Below, piece by piece: positions 15,851 through 26,112 of a DNA stretch of 64,000 bases (position 1 is the stretch's first letter; every line of letters begins with the position of its first letter). The DNA comes from Thauera sp. (GTDB lineage: Bacteria > Pseudomonadota > Gammaproteobacteria > Burkholderiales > Rhodocyclaceae): contig JACKMB010000006.1 of NCBI GenBank assembly GCA_024235615.1, positions 186,001-250,000 of the forward strand, read 5' to 3'. Under the pieces are notes generated by a model. It was not told where the DNA came from and made no database searches. It worked only from the letters and a program-made list of their open reading frames with translations. The translations under genes and the position numbers were made by a program.

Positions 15851-16642
15851 TCAGCGCGCGTTCAGGCGCTGGCGGGCGACCTGGGCGGCGTTGCTCTGCG
15901 GATAGCGCTCGAGCAGCGACTGCAGGGTACGCCTGGCGCCGGCGGCGTCGTTCATCGCCTGCTGGCTGTTGGCCAGGCCGAGCATGGCGTCGGGGGCGAC
16001 GTTCTCCTTGGGATACTTGTCGATCACGGTCTTGAAGTGGCGGTTCGCACTGGCGACGTCGCGCGCCTGCAGTGCGGAGTTGCCGGCCCAGAAGTGGGCG
16101 CCGGCGGTGAAGTTGCCGTTGGGGTAGCGGGCGACGAAGCGCTCGAACGCCGCCTGCGCGTCCTTGTGCTTGCCGTTCTTGAGCAGCGCGAGCGCGCCCT
16201 GGTAGTCGGCCGACTCGGTGTTCGCGGATGCCGGGGCTGGCACGGAGGTGGGTGCCTGGGCGGGCGCCGCGGCCGGTGCCGCCGGCGCCGCATCCCCCGA
16301 GGCGGGGGCGGCGGAGGCGTTGCCCGCCGCGCCGGATTCGAACCGGCGCAGGCGGGCGTCGAGGTCGACGTAGAAATCCTTCTGGCGCTGCTTGAGCGTC
16401 TCCACCTCGTTGGTCAGCAGTTCGATCTGGCCGCGCAGGCGCGCCAGCTCGGCGCGCATCTGTTCGTTCTGCATGGCGAGCTCGAGCTGGCCGCGGCTGG
16501 TGGTCTCGATCTGGCCCTGAACTTCCTGGCGGAGCTGGAAGATCTGGTTGCGCGCCTCGGTGTCACCCCCGAAGAGTTGGGCGTGGGCCGGGGCGGTCGG
16601 GATCAGGACGAGCGCTGCGGCGAGCGGCAGAAGGCGTTTCAT
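15851..16642 (-). CDS. cpoB: Tol-Pal system protein CpoB (YbgF)
   Basis: Periplasmic TPR protein that coordinates outer-membrane constriction (Tol-Pal) with septal peptidoglycan synthesis. A signal peptide is clear (MKRLLPLAAALVLIPTAPAHA). Residues about 30-90 form a coiled coil (QIFQLRQEVQGQIE, EQMRAELARLRGQIELL). A low-complexity Ala/Pro linker of about 45 residues leads to tetratricopeptide repeats (YQGALALLKNGKHKDAQAAF, then GAHFWAGNSALQARD) to residue 263. The gene is 12 nt downstream of pal on the same strand, the classical arrangement. Confidence 0.95.
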   Translation of the reverse strand: MKRLLPLAAALVLIPTAPAHAQLFGGDTEARNQIFQLRQEVQGQIETTSRGQLELAMQNEQMRAELARLRGQIELLTNEVETLKQRQKDFYVDLDARLRRFESGAAGNASAAPASGDAAPAAPAAAPAQAPTSVPAPASANTESADYQGALALLKNGKHKDAQAAFERFVARYPNGNFTAGAHFWAGNSALQARDVASANRHFKTVIDKYPKENVAPDAMLGLANSQQAMNDAAGARRTLQSLLERYPQSNAAQVARQRLNAR

Positions 16643-16654
16643 GTCGGGACTCTC

Positions 16655-17167
16655 TTAGAACTCGCCCGTGTAGAGCATGTCGCCGCGACGGTTCTCGGCG
16701 TAGCAGTTCTCGGTGCGGTCTTCGCAGCGCGGCTTCTCTTCACCCAGGCTCACGGACTCGATCTGCGATTCCTTGGCGCCGAGCAGCATGAGGGCCTGCT
16801 TGACGACGTCGGCACGCTTCTGGCCGAGGGCCAGGTTGTACTCGCGGCTGCCGCGCTCGTCGGTGTTGCCCTGGACCAGCATGTTCATCTGCGGGTTCTG
16901 CACCAGGAAGCGGGCGTGGGCTTCGATCAGCGCGCGCGCTTCCTGCTTGATCACGAAGCTGTCGAAGTCGAAGAACACGCTGCGCTTGGACAGGATGTTG
17001 TTCGGGTCGGTCAGCGCCGCGATGCCGCTACCGGAGGCGCTGCCGGCGGTCACGGTGGCGACGCCGGTGCCACGGTCGGTGACCGAGGCGGCGCCGTTCT
17101 CGGGGCCGGTGCTCGAGCAGGCGGCCAGGGTCAGCGCGAGCAGCGCGGGGAGGACGAGTTTCTTCAT
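16655..17167 (-). CDS. pal: Peptidoglycan-associated lipoprotein Pal
   Basis: Outer-membrane lipoprotein that anchors the membrane to peptidoglycan in the Tol-Pal system. The 170-residue protein starts with a lipoprotein signal, lipobox LAAC at about residues 15-18. After a flexible Ser/Gly/Thr-rich linker the OmpA-like domain begins: VFFDFDSFVIK, VQGNTDERGSREYNLALGQ (diaminopimelate-binding NTDERGS with the Arg of the family) and RRGDMLYTGEF at the end. The ATG at 17167 was chosen because it begins the lipoprotein signal; in-frame codons upstream do not. Confidence 0.97.
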   Translation of the reverse strand: MKKLVLPALLALTLAACSSTGPENGAASVTDRGTGVATVTAGSASGSGIAALTDPNNILSKRSVFFDFDSFVIKQEARALIEAHARFLVQNPQMNMLVQGNTDERGSREYNLALGQKRADVVKQALMLLGAKESQIESVSLGEEKPRCEDRTENCYAENRRGDMLYTGEF

Positions 17168-17235
17168 GGGTGATGCTCCAGTACGAGTGTTGATGACAGC
17201 AGAGAGGGGTATGCGGCTGTGGCGCCGCTTCATGA

Positions 17236-18531
17236 TTACCGGATCTGCGGACCCCAGGCGGGTTCGCGGACATCGGCGGCCTGCACCGTCAGCCGCTGGC
17301 GGATGCGCCCGTCAGTCGACACCGCCGACAGCACGCCGCGGCCACCGGTGTCGGTGGCGTACAGGATCATGCGGCCGTTGGGGGCGAAGCTGGGCGATTC
17401 GTCGCGTGCCGAATCGGTGAGGATGGTGGTCTGCCGGGTGGCGAGGTCCTGCACGGCCACCTGGAAGCGGCCGGCATTGCGGGTGATGAAGGCGAGCAGC
17501 TTGCCGTCGAACGACAGGCGCGGCGACACGTTGTAGTTGCCTTCGAAGCTCACCCGCTGGGCGCTGCCGCCACCGGCAGGAATGCGGTAGATCTGCGGGC
17601 TGCCGCCGCGATCCGAGGTGAAGTAGATGTGGCCGTCGGCACCCCAGAAGGGCTCGGTGTCGATGCCGGAGGACTGCGCGAGGCGACGCACGCCGGAGCC
17701 GTCGGCACCGATCGCATAGAGCTGCGAAAGGCCATCCTTGGTGAGCACGACCGCGAGCTGGCTGCCGTCGGGCGACCAGCTCGGCGCGGAATTCGAGCCC
17801 TTGAAGTTGGCGACCACGCGGCGCTGGCCGGTGGCGAGCGTGTGCACGTAGACGATCGGCTTCTTCTGCTCGAAGGACACGTAGGCCAGGCGCTGGCCAT
17901 CGGGCGACCACGAGGGCGAAATGATCGGCTCGCGCGAGCGCAGCGCGGTGGCGGCGTTCATGCCGTCGGCGTCGGCGATCTGGAGCTCGAAGTTGGGGCC
18001 GGACTTGATCACGTAGGCGATGCGGGTGGCGAAGTAGCCCGGCAGGCCGGTGAGCTTCTCGTAAACGAAGTCGGCGATGCGGTGGCCGACCAGGCGGTTC
18101 TGCGCCGGGCTCATCGGCAGCGACATGGCGCCGAGCTCCTGCTGCTTCTGCGCGTCGAAGAGGCGGAAGCGCACGTCGTAGCGCCCGTCGGACATCGGGA
18201 TCAGGCTGCCGGTGAGCACCGCGTCCGCGCCGCGGCCGCGCACCGCGGCGAGGTCGGGCGCCACGGATTCGGGCATCGGCAGCGGGCCGGTGTCGATCAG
18301 GGTGAACAGTCCGCTGCGCTCGAGATCGGCGCGCACGACGTCGGTGACGCTCTGCGGCAGGCGGCCCTCGTTCTCGAAGATCGGGATGATGACCGGGAAG
18401 CGCGAGGCGCCGGTGCCGGTGATTTCGATCGAGAGCTGGGCGTGCGCAGACAGCGCGAGGCTGGCGAGCAGGCCGGCGAGGAAGAGGCGGAACGCGTGCA
18501 GTGGGCGGAATGCGTGCAGTGTTTTGATCAT
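17236..18531 (-). CDS. tolB: Tol-Pal system beta-propeller protein TolB
   Basis: Periplasmic protein that binds Pal and TolA. The 431-residue length is normal. A signal peptide ends ALSAHA (about residue 30); the N-terminal TolB domain follows (about 35-160), then WD-like/PD40 repeats with the recurring pattern SPSWSPDGQRLAYVS, APSWSPDGSQLAVVL, EPFWGADGHIYFTSD, SPRLSFDGKLLAFIT and SPSFAPNGRMILYAT. The very 5' end contains a near-duplicate of about 18 nt, so the peptide reads LHAFRPLHAFR; this is harmless within a signal peptide. Confidence 0.97.
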   Translation of the reverse strand: MIKTLHAFRPLHAFRLFLAGLLASLALSAHAQLSIEITGTGASRFPVIIPIFENEGRLPQSVTDVVRADLERSGLFTLIDTGPLPMPESVAPDLAAVRGRGADAVLTGSLIPMSDGRYDVRFRLFDAQKQQELGAMSLPMSPAQNRLVGHRIADFVYEKLTGLPGYFATRIAYVIKSGPNFELQIADADGMNAATALRSREPIISPSWSPDGQRLAYVSFEQKKPIVYVHTLATGQRRVVANFKGSNSAPSWSPDGSQLAVVLTKDGLSQLYAIGADGSGVRRLAQSSGIDTEPFWGADGHIYFTSDRGGSPQIYRIPAGGGSAQRVSFEGNYNVSPRLSFDGKLLAFITRNAGRFQVAVQDLATRQTTILTDSARDESPSFAPNGRMILYATDTGGRGVLSAVSTDGRIRQRLTVQAADVREPAWGPQIR

Positions 18532-18571
18532 GCGGGGTTTTCTCCAGCCGCGGATTATAGACAGGACGGAC

Positions 18572-19525
18572 TCAATCGTCCGCCAGCGGACGGAATTTCA
18601 GCTCGAGGGTGCGCTCGAACTGGCTCTTGTTGTCCGGCAGCGGCAGCGGGCTCGAGCGCCGGATCGCGCGCTCGATGGCCTCATCGAGGGCCGGCACGCC
18701 CGACGAGCGCTTGAGGCGCACGTTGAGCACTTCGCCGCTCGGTAGCTGATCGACCTCGAACAGCGCCTCCGGGTTGCCGGAGAGGCCGGGCGGACGCAGC
18801 AGGTTGCCGCGCACCTTGGCGGCGATCGCCGCGCGGTACTTGTCGATGTCGCCGCCCGGCGGGCCCTGCCGGCCCGGGCCGGCCGCGGCCGCGCGCGCGC
18901 CTTCCTGCGCCATCAGGCTGGAGAGGCGGGCCTGCTCGGCGCGCTGCGTCTCCTGGGCGAGACGCTGCGCCATGTAATCGTCGATCGGCTTGCTGTCCGG
19001 CTTCGGCTTGGGTTCGGGTTTGGCCTGAGGCTTGGGCTCGGGTTTCGGCTCCGGCTTGGGCTGTGGCTTTGGTTCCGGCTTCGGCTCGGGCTTCGGCTGC
19101 GGCTTTGGTTCGGGCTTTGGCTGCGGCTTGGGCTCGGGCTTGGGAGGCTCCGGCTTCTTCTCGGGCGCCTTGGCGACGATCTCGGGCTTGGCCTGGGGCT
19201 TGGGCGGTTCAGGCCTGGGTTCGGGCTTCGGCTCAGGCTTGGGTTCGGGTTTTGGTTCCGGTTTGGGCTCGGGTTTTGGTTCCGGTTTGGGCTCGGGTTT
19301 CGGCTCCGGCCGGGGCTCCGGTGCCGGCTGCGGGCGTGCCGCGGCCGGCGCGCTGCGCGCCGGGGCCGAGGCGAGGCCGACCTCGAGCGCCGCAGGCGGC
19401 GGGCTCTGCCAGCGGATGCCGAAGAACAGGAACAGGAACAGTCCCAGATGGACCGCGACGGTCAGGCCGAGCGACTGCCACTTGCCTGGTGGCTCGCGGC
19501 GGGGCGGTGCGGGGCGATCCCTCAT
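18572..19525 (-). CDS. tolA: Cell envelope integrity protein TolA with long Pro-Glu-Lys repeat region
   Basis: Inner-membrane protein that spans the periplasm and links TolQR to TolB/Pal. Residues 18-37 form the membrane anchor. Residues about 66-180 are almost wholly PEPKP/PQPKP-type repeats; enteric TolA has an Ala/Lys-rich helix here, so this should be an extended polyproline-II rod. Residues about 190-317 are the C-terminal TonB/TolA fold ([54 protein letters not shown]). It overlaps tolR by ATGA (19522-19525). Confidence 0.94.
   Translation of the reverse strand: MRDRPAPPRREPPGKWQSLGLTVAVHLGLFLFLFFGIRWQSPPPAALEVGLASAPARSAPAAARPQPAPEPRPEPKPEPKPEPKPEPKPEPKPEPKPEPKPEPRPEPPKPQAKPEIVAKAPEKKPEPPKPEPKPQPKPEPKPQPKPEPKPEPKPQPKPEPKPEPKPQAKPEPKPKPDSKPIDDYMAQRLAQETQRAEQARLSSLMAQEGARAAAAGPGRQGPPGGDIDKYRAAIAAKVRGNLLRPPGLSGNPEALFEVDQLPSGEVLNVRLKRSSGVPALDEAIERAIRRSSPLPLPDNKSQFERTLELKFRPLADD
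18986..19330 (-). repeat. Coding tandem repeats in tolA (PEPK units)
   Basis: About 115 codons of imperfect 12-nt repeats encoding PEPK, PQPK and PKPQ units, interrupted once by a non-repetitive segment ([13 protein letters not shown]). Seven PEPK units in a row occur at residues 73-100. Such repeats can change length by slippage; all units are in frame. Confidence 0.85.
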
Positions 19526-19938
19526 TTCTGCGAAGTCGTGCTCTGGGTGACCAGGCTGATCTTGCGCACGCCGGCGTCGCGCGCGGTCTCGAGCACGTCG
19601 ATCACCTTCTGGTAGTCGAGCTTGCTGTCGGCGGCGACCAGGAAGGGCTGTTCCGGGTTCTTCGCCACCGCGTCCTTGAGCGCGGTGGACAACTGCTCGC
19701 GGCGTACCGGGCGCGAGGTCCCGCTGTTGCTGGCGCGCAGCGCGTAGGCGCCGTCGGCCTTGACCTCGATGAAGATGGCCTCGGACTGCGGCGGCGGCGT
19801 GCCTGCGCCGGCGGAGGGCACGTTGATCGTGCCCTGCTGGATCATCGGCGCGGTGACCATGAAGATCACCAGCAGCACCAGCATCACGTCGATGTAGGGC
19901 ACGACGTTGATCTGGTTCATGAGACGGCGTTGGCGCAT
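19522..19938 (-). CDS. tolR: Protein TolR (ExbD/TolR family)
   Basis: Proton-motor subunit of the Tol system. The 138-residue protein has a short cytosolic start ([17 protein letters not shown]), one helix containing the functionally required Asp of the family ([17 protein letters not shown]) and a periplasmic domain ending in [20 protein letters not shown]. The ATG at 19938 gives the usual N-terminus, 19 nt after tolQ. The 3' end overlaps tolA. Confidence 0.96.
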   Translation of the reverse strand: MRQRRLMNQINVVPYIDVMLVLLVIFMVTAPMIQQGTINVPSAGAGTPPPQSEAIFIEVKADGAYALRASNSGTSRPVRREQLSTALKDAVAKNPEQPFLVAADSKLDYQKVIDVLETARDAGVRKISLVTQSTTSQK

Positions 19939-19957
19939 CGGTCGGTCTCCGCCCGGG

Positions 19958-20626
19958 TCAGCGCAGGTTGCGCTGCAGGATGTTGGAGAACTCTTCCATG
20001 AAGCTCTCGAAGCGGATGCCGAGGCGATCGATGTCGTGGGCGAAGCGGTTGTAGGCGACGACCGCCGGGATCGCAGCGAACAGGCCGATCGCGGTGGCCA
20101 CGAGGGCCTCGGCGATGCCGGGCGCGACCTGGGCAAGGGTGGCGGCGCCGACGCTGGACAGCCCGCGGAAGGAGTTCATGATCCCCCAAACGGTGCCGAG
20201 CAGGCCGATGTAGGGCGATACCGAACCCACCGAGGCGAGGAAGGCGAGGTGGGCCTCGAGGTCGTCGATCTCGCGCTGGTAGGTCGCGCGCATCGCGCGG
20301 CGGGCGCCGTCGAGCGTGGCGCCGTGGTCGTGGCCCTTGCCGCGCAGCTTGGTGAATTCGCGGTAGCCGGCCTCGAAGATGCGCTCCATGCCTTCGGACT
20401 GATGGCGGCCGGCCGACTCGTAGAGGGTGTTGAGGTCGCCGCCGCTCCAGAAGTCGCGCTCGAACTCGTCGGTCTGCGCGCGCGCCTGGCGGATCTGGAA
20501 GGCCTTGCGGAAGATCCAGTACCAGGAGACGAGCGACAGGCCGGCCAGCAGCGCCATGACGAGCTGGACGAGGACGCTCGCCTGGGAGATCAGGCTGAGG
20601 ATGGAGAGGTCGTGGGTGACGGTCAT
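19958..20626 (-). CDS. tolQ: Protein TolQ (MotA/TolQ/ExbB family)
   Basis: Proton-channel subunit of the Tol motor, 222 residues with three helices: about 15-37, then 125-150 (SVSPYIGLLGTVWGIMNSF, the family signature) and 160-190 (GIAEALVATAIGLFAAIPAVV). The large cytosolic loop between the first and second helix has the usual DGARRAMRATYQREIDDLE. It overlaps ybgC by ATGA (20623-20626) and precedes tolR. Confidence 0.97.
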   Translation of the reverse strand: MTVTHDLSILSLISQASVLVQLVMALLAGLSLVSWYWIFRKAFQIRQARAQTDEFERDFWSGGDLNTLYESAGRHQSEGMERIFEAGYREFTKLRGKGHDHGATLDGARRAMRATYQREIDDLEAHLAFLASVGSVSPYIGLLGTVWGIMNSFRGLSSVGAATLAQVAPGIAEALVATAIGLFAAIPAVVAYNRFAHDIDRLGIRFESFMEEFSNILQRNLR

Positions 20627-21075
20627 GCTGGGCTTTCGAGGAGGGCGTGCAGGGAGTCGGGGAGGGCTGCGGGCTTCATGCGCCGCAGGTCTACACAGGC
20701 CACGAGGACCTGCGCGGTGAAGAGAAGTTCGCCGCCGCGGCGGACTTCGTGGTCGAATACCAGGCTCGCGCGGCGCCGGCTGACGATGCGGGCACTCACC
20801 TCGAGCGCGTCGTCCAGCCGTGCCGGGGCGCGGTAGTCGGCGTGCACCGAGCGCACCACGAAGCCGAGGCCTTGTTCGTCGAGCAGCGCCTGCTGGGCGA
20901 CGCCGAGCGCGCGCAGCCATTCGGTGCGCGTGCGCTCACAGAATTTGAGATAGTTTGCGTAATAGACGACACCCCCCGCATCGGTGTCTTCGTAATAGAC
21001 TCGAACCGGCAGGGAAAAGCGCGACGACGCGGGGAGCGATTCGCCGCCCGCGTCGGAAACGGTTTTCGGTTGCAT
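20623..21075 (-). CDS. ybgC: Tol-Pal-associated acyl-CoA thioesterase YbgC
   Basis: Hotdog-fold thioesterase that opens the tol operon. The 150-residue protein shows the 4-hydroxybenzoyl-CoA thioesterase signature VYYEDTDAGGVVYYANYLKFCERTR (positions about 25-49; Asp and Tyr catalytic region). The start at 21075 has an N-terminal tail of about 20 residues before the conserved core, so a start slightly downstream is possible. It heads the minus-strand operon ybgC-tolQ-tolR-tolA-tolB-pal-cpoB-queE-queC. Confidence 0.95.
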   Translation of the reverse strand: MQPKTVSDAGGESLPASSRFSLPVRVYYEDTDAGGVVYYANYLKFCERTRTEWLRALGVAQQALLDEQGLGFVVRSVHADYRAPARLDDALEVSARIVSRRRASLVFDHEVRRGGELLFTAQVLVACVDLRRMKPAALPDSLHALLESPA

Positions 21076-21235
21076 TGCAGCATTCTAGCCGAGCCACTGC
21101 GCCGGATGCACGCCTGTCGCATCCTTGATCGGTGGTTTTTTTTACACGCTTACTGCTTGTTGCAAAAGCACTTTTCTGGAAATGTAGTTGGTCGCGGTGG
21201 CGCATGTGGCGTCCCCGCGACATCGGGAAACAGAC

Positions 21236-22408
21236 GTGGCGCTCCCCTTCTTCGGCAGGAAACCGGCTTCGGCCGCGCCCGGCGCGCAGCGCGACGCGCG
21301 CCCCGGGGTGGAGGCGCGCGCCGCGCAGGACGATCGGCCGCCGCCCACCGAACTGTCCGCGCTCGATTTCACCGGCACCGACCACGGTCGCGCACTCGCG
21401 CGCGTCGCCGGGCAGGTCGAAGTGCGCGAGTGCGGCAGCGGGATCGGCGCGGCCTTCGAGGAGGCCGCGGTGCTGTACGCCAACGGCAGCGACGACGACG
21501 CGCTCGCGGTGCTGGAGGCGGCCGTCGGCAGCGAGGGGGGCGAGGGAGCGTGGCTGATGCTGCTCGATCTCTATCGCCTGCGTGGGGAGCGCCAGCGCTT
21601 CGAGTCGCGCGTGCTCGATTACGCCACCCGCTTCGAGCGTTCGCCGCCGCCCTGGGAAGACCTGTCCGGCATGGCGGGCAAGGCGGCCGGCACCGAGCTC
21701 CCGCTGGTCAACCTGAGTGGCCAGCTCTCCGCTGCCGCCGAGCGCCAGTTCGCCCAGCTTGCCCGCATCGCGCGCCGCAGTGGAGGGGTGCGCATCGACG
21801 TAGCCAAGGTGCACGGGGTGGACGATGCGGGCTGCGGCGTGTGGCGCGGGCTGCTCGCCGGGTTGGCGGCGGAGCGCCTGCAGGTGACGTTGGTCAATGT
21901 GCGTGCGCTCGCCGACATCCTCTCGCAGGCCGTGCACCCCGGGCAGGCGCAGGCGCGCGACACCTGGCTGATGCTGCTCGAACTGCTGCAGTACGCCGGC
22001 GACCAGGCGCGCTTCGAAGACTTGGCGGTGGATTACGCGGTCACCTTCGAGGAGTCGCCGCCTTCCTGGGAGGGGCGGGGGACTTCGCCACAGGCGACCG
22101 CAGTGCAGGTGGGCGAGGGCCCGCAAGCCGATCCGGACGCCTTCGCGTTCGCGGGTGAGCTGTGCGGGGCGGCGAACGACACCCTCAAGCGTTTCGCCGG
22201 GTTTGCGGCCGAGCGTCGCGAGGTCCGGGTGGACTGCCGTGGCCTGCGCCGGATCGATTTCGTCTGTGCCGGAACACTTTTCAATATTCTCGCCACGCTG
22301 CAGGCTCAAGGTAAACTCGTCGGCCTTCGCGACGTGAACGCCATGGTTGCCGGGCTGCTGCGGGTCATGAGCGTCGACAAGGTGGCCCACGTCACCCTGC
22401 GTCATTGA
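21236..22408 (+). CDS. STAS-domain protein with internal duplication
   Basis: A 390-residue cytosolic protein. Two halves repeat: a helical module (residues about 106-142, [19 protein letters not shown] to [10 protein letters not shown]) is followed by a STAS-like domain (about 155-225), then the module recurs at 244-280 ([19 protein letters not shown] to FEESPPSWE) with a second STAS domain (about 300-385, [21 protein letters not shown]). STAS domains act in anti-anti-sigma switches and in lipid transport (MlaB). No kinase or phosphatase partner is near, and the phosphorylatable serine is not evident. GTG at 21236 is taken as start because [10 protein letters not shown] gives a plausible N-terminus; a GTG at 21188 is the alternative. 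Confidence 0.7.
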   Translation: MALPFFGRKPASAAPGAQRDARPGVEARAAQDDRPPPTELSALDFTGTDHGRALARVAGQVEVRECGSGIGAAFEEAAVLYANGSDDDALAVLEAAVGSEGGEGAWLMLLDLYRLRGERQRFESRVLDYATRFERSPPPWEDLSGMAGKAAGTELPLVNLSGQLSAAAERQFAQLARIARRSGGVRIDVAKVHGVDDAGCGVWRGLLAGLAAERLQVTLVNVRALADILSQAVHPGQAQARDTWLMLLELLQYAGDQARFEDLAVDYAVTFEESPPSWEGRGTSPQATAVQVGEGPQADPDAFAFAGELCGAANDTLKRFAGFAAERREVRVDCRGLRRIDFVCAGTLFNILATLQAQGKLVGLRDVNAMVAGLLRVMSVDKVAHVTLRH

Positions 22409-22420
22409 ACAACACACCAG

Positions 22421-22437
22421 CCCCGATTCCCTCGGGG
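22421..22437 (+). promoter_or_regulatory. Short hairpin upstream of the hslV ribosome site
   Basis: CCCCGA (22421-22426) and TCGGGG (22432-22437) form a 6-bp stem with a 5-nt loop, 3 nt before GGAG and 15 nt before the ATG. A 5' stem-loop is known to stabilise hslVU mRNA in E. coli; whether this one acts the same way is an inference. Confidence 0.35.
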
Positions 22438-22451
22438 ACGGAGAGCATTCC

Positions 22452-22988
22452 ATGGAACAGTATCGCGGCACGACCATCCTGTCGGTGCGGCGCGGCAATC
22501 GTGTCGCGCTCGGCGGCGACGGTCAGGTCACCCTCGGCAACATCGTCATCAAGGCCTCCGCGCGCAAGGTGCGCACGCTCTACAACGGCCAGATCCTCGC
22601 CGGTTTCGCCGGCGGCACCGCCGACGCCTTCACCTTGTTCGAGCGCTTCGAGGCCAAGCTCGACAAGCATCAGGGCAACCTGCTGCGCAGCGCGGTCGAG
22701 CTCGCCAAGGACTGGCGCACCGACCGCATGCTGCGCCGGCTCGAGGCCATGCTCGCGGTAGCCGACCGCGAGCATTCGCTGGTCATCACCGGCAACGGCG
22801 ACGTGCTCGAGCCCGAGCAGGGCATCGTGGCGATCGGCAGCGGCGGCGCCTACGCGCAGTCGGCGGCGCGCGCGCTGGTCGAGAACACCGAGCTCGATCC
22901 CAAGGACATCGTCTCCAAGGCGCTGTCCATCGCCGGCGACCTGTGCATCTACACCAATCACCACCACACCATCGAAGTGCTGGATTGA
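22452..22988 (+). CDS. hslV: ATP-dependent protease subunit HslV (ClpQ)
   Basis: Proteolytic subunit of the HslUV heat-shock protease, 178 residues. A short propeptide (MEQYRG) would be removed to expose Thr7 as catalytic nucleophile: [20 protein letters not shown]. Conserved [17 protein letters not shown] and [14 protein letters not shown] follow. hslU begins 10 nt after the stop, the universal arrangement. Confidence 0.97.
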   Translation: MEQYRGTTILSVRRGNRVALGGDGQVTLGNIVIKASARKVRTLYNGQILAGFAGGTADAFTLFERFEAKLDKHQGNLLRSAVELAKDWRTDRMLRRLEAMLAVADREHSLVITGNGDVLEPEQGIVAIGSGGAYAQSAARALVENTELDPKDIVSKALSIAGDLCIYTNHHHTIEVLD

Positions 22989-22998
22989 GGCCGAACGC

Positions 22999-24336
<1,338 letters not shown>

Positions 24337-24453
24337 CCCGTCTCCAGGCCCGTTCGCGGGCAAGCTCGTTCCGTCCGCGCAGGCGGCGCGGAACGCGCCT
24401 GCCGGTGGGGGGCGTGGTGCCGCCTTCTTCAGTTCGCTCCCGGCTTGTCCTGA

Positions 24454-25329
24454 ATGCTGATCCGAATCGTCTCGATCCTGTTCCCGCTGTTCGCGATCAC
24501 CGCGCTCGGCTATTTCGTCGGCCGGCGCATGAAGCCGGATCTGAGCCATGCGAACAAGCTGAACATGGATGTCTTCGTGCCGGCGCTGGTGTTCGGCGCG
24601 CTGGTCGGCAAGGATTTTCGCCTCGGAGAGTACCTGCCGCTGCTGTTCGCGACCGTGGTCATCATCGTGGGGTCGGGCGTGGTCGGCTGGCTGGTGGCGC
24701 GGTCGGCCGGCATCGCCACCAAGACCCTGGTGCCGCCGATGATGTTCAACAACTGCGGCAACCTCGGCCTGCCCCTTGCGGTGCTCGCCTTCGGCGAGTC
24801 GGCGCTGGCGCCGGCCGTGGTCATGTTCGTGGTGTCGAACGTGATCCACTTCTCCTACGGTGCATGGCTGCTGGATCACCACACCAGGCTGACGACGGTG
24901 TGGCGTTCCCCCTCCATCCTGGCGACGATCGCGGGGCTGACGGTTGGTTTCCTCGGCATCGAGGTATGGCCGCCCTTGCTGATGTCGATCGAGATGGTCG
25001 GCGACATCTCGATCCCGCTGATGCTGTTTGCGCTCGGCGTGCGTCTGGCCGATTCGCGGATCAGCGCGGTGGGCTTCGGTCTCTTCGGCGCGGTGCTGAG
25101 ACCTGTGGTTGGCATGGCGCTGGCCTGGGGCCTGCTGCAGGTGCTCGAGCTGCCGCCGCGCGAGCAGGCGCTGGTGCTGGTGTTCGGCGCCCTGCCGCCG
25201 GCCGTGCTGAACTACATGTTCGCCGAGCGTTACGATCAGGAGCCCGACAAGGTGGCCTCGATGGTCTTGATCGGCAACGTCGCGGCGGTAGTCTTCCTGC
25301 CGATTGCGCTGGCGCTGGTGCTCGACTGA
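24454..25329 (+). CDS. AEC (auxin efflux carrier) family transporter
   Basis: A 291-residue inner membrane protein with about ten helices in two inverted halves. Family features are the N-terminal ALGYFVGRRM, the unwound-helix motif FNNCGNLGLPLAVLAFGE (about residues 96-113) and FGALPPAVLNYMFAERYDQ in the second half. Characterised relatives carry organic acids or other anions, and the substrate here is unknown. The gene is 117 nt after hslU; that gap holds nothing I recognise. Confidence 0.88.
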   Translation: MLIRIVSILFPLFAITALGYFVGRRMKPDLSHANKLNMDVFVPALVFGALVGKDFRLGEYLPLLFATVVIIVGSGVVGWLVARSAGIATKTLVPPMMFNNCGNLGLPLAVLAFGESALAPAVVMFVVSNVIHFSYGAWLLDHHTRLTTVWRSPSILATIAGLTVGFLGIEVWPPLLMSIEMVGDISIPLMLFALGVRLADSRISAVGFGLFGAVLRPVVGMALAWGLLQVLELPPREQALVLVFGALPPAVLNYMFAERYDQEPDKVASMVLIGNVAAVVFLPIALALVLD

Positions 25330-25341
25330 GGGCGCGCGGCT

Positions 25342-26112
25342 TCACTCGCGCGCGCGTCCGCCATCCTGTTGCATCAGCTTGCCCAGCAGGTCCACCGGTA
25401 CCGGAAACACCAGCGTCGAGCTCTTGTCCCCCGCCACCTGGGTGAGCGTCTGCAGGTAGCGCAGCTGCATCGCCGCCGGTTCCCGGGACAGCATCTGCGC
25501 CGCTTCGAGCAGCGACTGTGCGGCCTGCTTCTCGCCTTCGGCGTGGATTACCTTGGCGCGGCGTTCGCGCTCGGCTTCGGCCTGACGGGCGATGGCGCGC
25601 ACCATGCTTTCGTTGAGGTCGATGTGCTTGATCTCGACGTTGGCCACCTTGATGCCCCAGGAGTCGGTCTGCGCGTCGAGGATCTGCTGCACGTCGAGGT
25701 TGAGTCGTTCGCGCTCGGCGAGCATCTCGTCGAGCTCGTGCTTGCCGAGCACCGCGCGCAGCGTGGTCTGGGCGAGCTGGCTGGTGGCCATGAGAAAGTT
25801 CTCGACCTGGATGATGGCCTTCTCCGGATCGATGACACGAAAGAACACGATCGCATTGACCTTGACCGAGACGTTGTCGCGCGAGATGACGTCCTGCGAG
25901 GGGACGTCCATGGTCACCACGCGCAGGTCCACCTTGACCATCTGCTGGATGCCGGGGATCACGATCACCAGCCCAGGGCCCTTGACCTTCCAGAAGCGTC
26001 CGAGCAGGAAGATGACGCCGCGCTCGTATTCGCGCAGGATCTTGATCGAGGCGACGACGAGGAAGATGAGCAGCAAAAAGAGCGGGGCAAGCCCAAATTG
26101 AAGGTCGATCAT
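25342..26112 (-). CDS. Slipin family (SPFH domain) membrane protein
   Basis: A 256-residue stomatin-like protein. One N-terminal membrane segment (about residues 8-25) precedes the SPFH domain: [52 protein letters not shown] and a helical arm rich in Glu/Arg ([20 protein letters not shown]). It should form membrane microdomain scaffolds. The start overlaps the stop of the NfeD-type protease gene (26109-26112), the usual pairing of slipin and NfeD; in archaea this protease cleaves the stomatin C-terminus. Confidence 0.94.
   Translation of the reverse strand: MIDLQFGLAPLFLLLIFLVVASIKILREYERGVIFLLGRFWKVKGPGLVIVIPGIQQMVKVDLRVVTMDVPSQDVISRDNVSVKVNAIVFFRVIDPEKAIIQVENFLMATSQLAQTTLRAVLGKHELDEMLAERERLNLDVQQILDAQTDSWGIKVANVEIKHIDLNESMVRAIARQAEAERERRAKVIHAEGEKQAAQSLLEAAQMLSREPAAMQLRYLQTLTQVAGDKSSTLVFPVPVDLLGKLMQQDGGRARE

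Noticed and set aside
18986-19330. Regular repeats resembling a CRISPR array or satellite
   Set aside because: They are in-frame 12-nt units encoding PEPK in tolA, with no unique spacers.
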